From Thunnus maccoyii (Eukaryota > Chordata > Actinopteri > Scombriformes > Scombridae), in the NCBI RefSeq assembly GCF_910596095.1, contig NC_056539.1, forward strand, positions 11,349,501 to 11,413,500: DNA of 64,000 nucleotides. The letters run 5' to 3'. This document shows, in pieces, positions 59,521 through 64,000 of the stretch (positions are counted from its first letter, which is position 1; each line of letters begins with the position of its first letter). Below the pieces are notes generated by a model, which ran no database searches, had not been told where the DNA came from, and saw only the letters and a list, made by a program, of their open reading frames with translations. Made by a program: the position numbers and the translations under genes.

Positions 59521-61104
59521 ATGAATATCCAGTATAAACTTGTTATACTGATGCTTGCGCTGACTCTTGATGATCAAGGTAAGTTAAGCATAGTTTTTAT
59601 GGCATTTTATAATGTACATACAGGGTATTATAGTAGCATTATAGTAACATGTATATATATGTTTATATTCATTTATTTATTTTCCTCTCCTAATTCATAC
59701 AGTGGAAACTATTATTGGAGGTCATGAGGCTGTGCCACATAGTAGGCCCTACATGGTGCTTTTGGAGGGGAAGATGCCACGTGGTAAAACAAAACACTGT
59801 GGTGGCTTTCTTCTAAATGAGGATTTTGTGATGACTGCAGCCCACTGTCAAGCCAAGTAAGTTGAACAAACTTTATGTTTACCTACTGACACGGATGATT
59901 CTAGGAATTCTGGGTCCCCTGATAGAATTCCTCATCCCAAAAACCAAGACTCTTTTATTTGTCCCCACATGTATTAAGATTGCAGCAATACATGATATCT
60001 ATGTAGTAAATATGCTCTGTGATGGCTTTGTGAATACAACATAAATTTAAGTCTCTTAATATTTTCATATTGTGAATGCAAAGCCTACACAGAAAAAAAA
60101 CTAGTTTATTCTTAGATCATGTTTTGCATTTAATTTCATGTCATTTCAGGTCCTACACAGTCTTACTAGGAGTTCACATTTACGGAGAAAAAACTAATGG
60201 CATACAGGAGATACCTGCGGACCAAGCATTTCCACATGAGGACTACAATCCAACTGACTTGACAAATGACATAATGTTACTCAAGGTAAAACACAGATTA
60301 ATGCCTTTAAAATTATTGCAATTTATAGCAAAAATGTTATTTTTGTTTATTTTTGGAATTTTAAATTTTTGTTTGTGATTATTTGCAAATGCTCTATTGA
60401 ATGCATTTATCAAAAAGAGAACTTAAATAATGTATGCACATCCCTGAACAATAAATAATCACATAATGTGTTAGTAACAGATAAAGTATTGGAGAAATCT
60501 GAATTGATATTTTACCTTCATACTTGTTTTGTTTTTTGTTTTTTAATTTCTCCCTGTTCCGCAAGTTGAGCTCCAAGGCACATTTCAGCAAAACTGTGAA
60601 ACCCATTGGTCTCGCAGGTCAAGGTGACGGCTCTCTGCCAAAATCATGTATAGTCTCCGGCTGGGGCACAACAAACAGCAACACAGGATATATGTCTCGT
60701 AGACTCATGGAAGCCAATGTAACACTAAGTGATGAAAAGCAGTGTGTTACCGAAAACTCATACTGCTCTCAGGGAGACGTTGGACTGGGTGTGGTACGTA
60801 CATTTATAACATTTATAACATAACATGGACGAACAAACGTTGGTCAACAATGAAACTTAATTCACTGGTGTTGAGGAATCACTGCATCCTGTATATGTAC
60901 TTCCAGGGAGACGGTGGTGGTCCACTGGTCTGTGAAGATGGAAAGGTATACGGGGTGGCGTCCTCCATCTTCAGTCCACATGGAGGTGGCCCAAAAATCT
61001 ACCATTATGCCAAGATTCCTCACTATAGACACTGGATCGATTCAGTCATGAAACATTATGGAAACCGCCATACATGTTACATTCAATTGACCGATCCAAT
61101 TTGA
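59521..61104 (+). CDS. Granzyme-like pseudoprotease, copy 5 (catalytic Ser to Gly)
   Basis: Exons 59,521-59,578, 59,703-59,856, 60,150-60,285, 60,566-60,793 and 60,907-61,104 give an open 257-aa frame. The ancestral exon 2 acceptor CTCCTAG is CTCCTAA here. The next AG (CATACAG, 59,702) keeps phase and yields [10 protein letters not shown] in place of [12 protein letters not shown], changing the activation dipeptide to ET. His67 (TAAHC) and Asp111 (NDIMLLK) are intact, but GDSGGP is GDGGGP: residue 195, the nucleophile, is Gly, two base changes from TCT. All cysteines of the family remain except Cys5 of the signal peptide. The usual GKL stop is replaced by a longer tail, [15 protein letters not shown], adding one Cys. 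It should fold but not cut, like human azurocidin, which also has Ser to Gly. It could instead be an early pseudogene. Confidence 0.8.
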
Positions 61105-62602
61105 ATTTACAATAGACTACTTCATTTAAATTGTATAACACTGGATAATTTCAAAATTGATATTTAAGTTGCTGTTATCACTGGCTGCATAGCAATGACA
61201 CTGCCAAATATGCTTTGCACAGATTTAAAAATTCAAAATATACTTTACTTCGATGTTTCTAAATCATATCTGTTTCTAAATCAATGAAATTTTCTTTAGG
61301 CAAGTTGAACCAAAAAAGATAAATATGATTTGGTCAATTTATGTGACATGTTTTGGCTTTTTTAAGGCACAGTGGTTTTTCTGCTACAGAGGCTACAAAA
61401 ATGTTTTGTCAATATATTCCAGGCAAATTCCAGGTATTGCTACAGTTTAAACCAGACATTTAAGTGTACACTCAATGCTGTTTTAGAGACGTCATATCTA
61501 TTGATATTTAAACATAGTATGTCCTGTCTCTTAAATACAATGTTGCATGTAAGAAATACATTAATGCTCTGTGCATCTTCTTTTAGACTAGATTAAATGA
61601 AAACAGAATCATTTTAGTTTGTTTTGTACTAAACAAACTTTTGCTTTCTCTGCATGTTTTCTTAGTATTTCTATGCGCTTTGCTTATTGAGCATGAATTA
61701 AATCAACAAAAAAGACAACACTGCCTCCTTGTGAACTGACTGGTTCGGCATTAAATAAGACTACTTTGTTTTATTACTCCTCCAAATGTAGACATTTTTA
61801 ATTAATTGTATACAACTAGGAAGCTCACTTATGTTAAATATCATTAACCTAATAGCTCACCAAACTATCATATCTGGGAAAATTTCAAAGTTGTATCTTA
61901 AGGAGGGACAGGAGTGATGCTGAAAGGCAACTCAAATGTCTTTTGTTCGCTGTTTGACTTTGTCATTCATTTTCTGTTTACATACCAAGATAAAGTTATG
62001 GGTGCTCAAAGGAGTTATATTTGTTGACAAATACATTAATACACACTTATATCTGCTTAAAACTACATTATAGTGTGTTATAAACCATTCATCATTCGTT
62101 TATATATTGTTTATAAATGCTAAATATGGGGACTTGAAGTAAAGTGTCGCTGCAATAGTAATACAAGAACATAATTATTTATTACTCCACTTATTGAGCC
62201 ACAGTATTCCTAGTTTTGCCCCTTACTGCAACAGAAACAATGGCTATTCAACCAGATGTAAGTCCATATCTCAGAAAATAAACCTGCTTCACATCTCAAA
62301 TGCACCACTGCCTCAATACACTTTGATTATCATTACTATTTCCAAATGTGACATCAGATGAAAAGTCAAAGTGCATGGTTTCTTTAAATGGACATATTTC
62401 ATTGAATAAAAAAGCTGGAGTTGCACTAATGTGGCTCACCACAGCTCTTTCACTTGATCAGTGCATCCCAATAAGCCATCTTAAATGGACTCGCTCCTAA
62501 AACATTGTCATCCTAAAGGAGATGACAGAGCGGAAAGGAAAGAAAGTCTTTATCTAATTTGCAGTTAAAGGAGATACTATGGTTTTGCGCGAGCTGTCAG
62601 CA
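61105..62602. other. 3' flank of protease 5
   Basis: Shared unit sequence, most like unit 2. The frame at 61,372-61,596 is accidental. No gene is supported. Confidence 0.6.
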
Positions 62603-63261
62603 CACACCCTTGTTGAGCCACACACAAAGCAAGCCATTATGTACTCTTATCAATGTCTGCTGATGTGTTGAATCCACTTTATGCAGTTCTCTTAAACCAT
62701 CATTCAGGTGGAGATCAATGATTAGGAACCACTGTCTGTGTAGTCAGGGATGGCTTTGGGAGTAAATTTATCTTCATCATATGGTGAAATTGTGGACCCA
62801 AGTATGCCTGATGTATCAATGAAAGGCTTGTGTTAGTCTGCAAATAGGCTTAACTGCTTCAGGTGTGCAACACTCCCCTCAGCCTGTGGCCTCCACCTCT
62901 AGGCCCTCAACAATGAAAATGGTAAGGCTTTTTTAATTTCTAATAGTCCTGTGTCCATCTTATAAAGTGAGCCTTACCAAGAATGCACCACGCTAAGTGA
63001 ATCATGAACACAGTACAACATCAACATGACTGAAAAGTCTATCCCAGTCATCTCTGTTGCTTGATGAACACCTCAGTGTCCTATCAACTAAAACTATTTT
63101 TACAGGTTCAAGCAGACAATGTGAAGTCCCTCTATAAACGGAACCTGGAGCTGGACATTAAAAAAGAGTTGGAGATTAAAAAGCTCAAACTAGAAATTGA
63201 GCAACTGGAGTATGAGAAGGCGGTATTGCAGTCGATGGTACTTGAAAATGTTTTTGTTTAA
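62603..63261 (+). pseudogene. Harbinger Myb/SANT-like gene remnant, unit 5
   Basis: As in units 1 and 2: upstream exon pieces with stops and an open terminal coiled-coil exon at 63,106-63,261 (LELDIKKELEIKKLKLEIEQ, ending LQSMVLENVFV). The SANT exons are absent. Confidence 0.7.
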
Positions 63262-63388
63262 GCATGATTGACATTGTATGCTTTGACTTTTTTTCTTTTC
63301 CCAGCAAAGGCAGACATTTTAATGAATAAATAAGTGATTGGTTTATTCTTTTTTGTTGTTTTTGTTGTTGTTGTTGTTGTTACATTGT

Positions 63389-63905
63389 TTAGTGATGACC
63401 TGTCTGATGGCTGTACCAGTGGAGTGATCGAGGGCGATGGGGTCCACAACGTCGGGTGCCATTAATGGCTCTCTCTTTCCTTATAGTGGCAATGTTATGG
63501 AATAGCGCACATGCTGATGTTATTTGGCAAGCCTGCTTGGGAGAGACCCTCAGGCCACGGAGGCAGTTGAAACAGGACTTGATGACCCTGACAGTCAACT
63601 CTATCCTGACCCTGCATTTACCGAGGGCCACATTAAAACACCTTTGTAGTGGTGTCTGTGGGTCAGGATAAGGGGTCATCAAGTATCGTGTACATGCGTA
63701 TCCTCTGTCCCCCAGTAGAAGTCCTTTAAAATGTTGTGTTAATAAAAGGAGAGGAAATTACTTGATCAGTGTCACAGTTAAACAAGCAATAGAATTAACT
63801 GTGTATATTTGCCATAACTTGCTCAAACCGATGACCCGGTGACGACCGAGCCAGGCCATCTAGCATCCAGACTTGTGAACATTAATTGGTGGTCACAAGT
63901 CATCT
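63389..63905 (-). pseudogene. HARBI1-like Harbinger transposase remnant, unit 5
   Basis: It shows the same DARWPGSV and GDRGYACTRYLMTPYPDP...RFNCLRGLRVSP blocks as unit 1, with minor differences (NVALGKCRVRIELTV; ACALFHNIATIRKERA). The N-terminus is missing and it is a dead transposase. Confidence 0.8.
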
Positions 63906-64000
63906 GCAACAGCATTTTAGGTTAATTTCACAATGAAAGCACTGAGACAAAGTTACCAGTGACAGCTTTTTAAAGGGAACCCATTTTGTTTATTAATGGT

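Larger units (their letters stand above)
59025..64000 (+). repeat. Array unit 5, runs off the window
   Basis: Protease 5, 3' flank (closest to that of unit 2, including the ~0.19-kb segment at 61,978-62,162), Myb-like remnant and HARBI1 remnant. The unit is cut by the window end, so more units may follow. Confidence 0.85.

Overview
The window looks like teleost fish DNA, most likely percomorph. It has AT-rich introns and spacers, small GT-AG introns, CA/GT runs, and transposon families typical of fish genomes (PIF/Harbinger, hAT, short TTAA-flanked elements, an endogenous retrovirus). No RNA gene, CRISPR array or bacterial feature is visible. All coordinates and identities come from reading the sequence by eye.

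Left part (1-18,990): non-coding flank with old repeats: two hAT-like MITEs near 1.05-1.63 kb, SINE-like tails, a 0.9-kb element in a TTAA target at 7,612-8,542, a broken hAT at ~10.05-10.8 kb, and one orphan exon-like segment at 13,354-13,432. No complete gene is recognised here.

Centre and right (18,990-64,000): a head-to-tail array of one unit. Each unit holds a five-exon, plus-strand, granzyme/chymase-type serine protease gene followed by a fossil Harbinger transposon (Myb/SANT-like gene on +, HARBI1-like transposase on -, tail to tail). Proteases 1-3 (19,739-21,278; 25,252-26,797; 31,505-33,056) have intact frames, splice sites and catalytic triad, and each encodes about 248 aa. Protease 4 (49,721-50,554) has lost its promoter, exons 1-2 and half of exon 3. 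A still older exon-5 relic lies at ~52,015-52,132. Protease 5 (59,521-61,104) is open from end to end, but its catalytic serine is Gly, its intron 1 acceptor has moved, and its C-terminus is longer. It looks like an azurocidin-style pseudoprotease.

Unit 3 is swollen by insertions absent from its sisters: a solo LTR (35,590-36,597), a 2.5-kb hAT with a 413-aa transposase frame (36,908-39,399), and a 9.7-kb hAT (39,875-49,613) whose transposase is split by a broken class I ERV (~41,051-47,788). A block at 54.3-55.3 kb is an old, collinear paralogue of parts of the left flank (7.5-14.1 kb), so the array seems to have begun as a larger segmental duplication.

Biologically, the proteases would be secretory-granule enzymes of cytotoxic or mast-cell-like leukocytes. 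Exons differ between copies far more than introns, and mostly at amino-acid-changing positions. That suggests diversifying selection acting on a recently amplified, partly gene-converted family.
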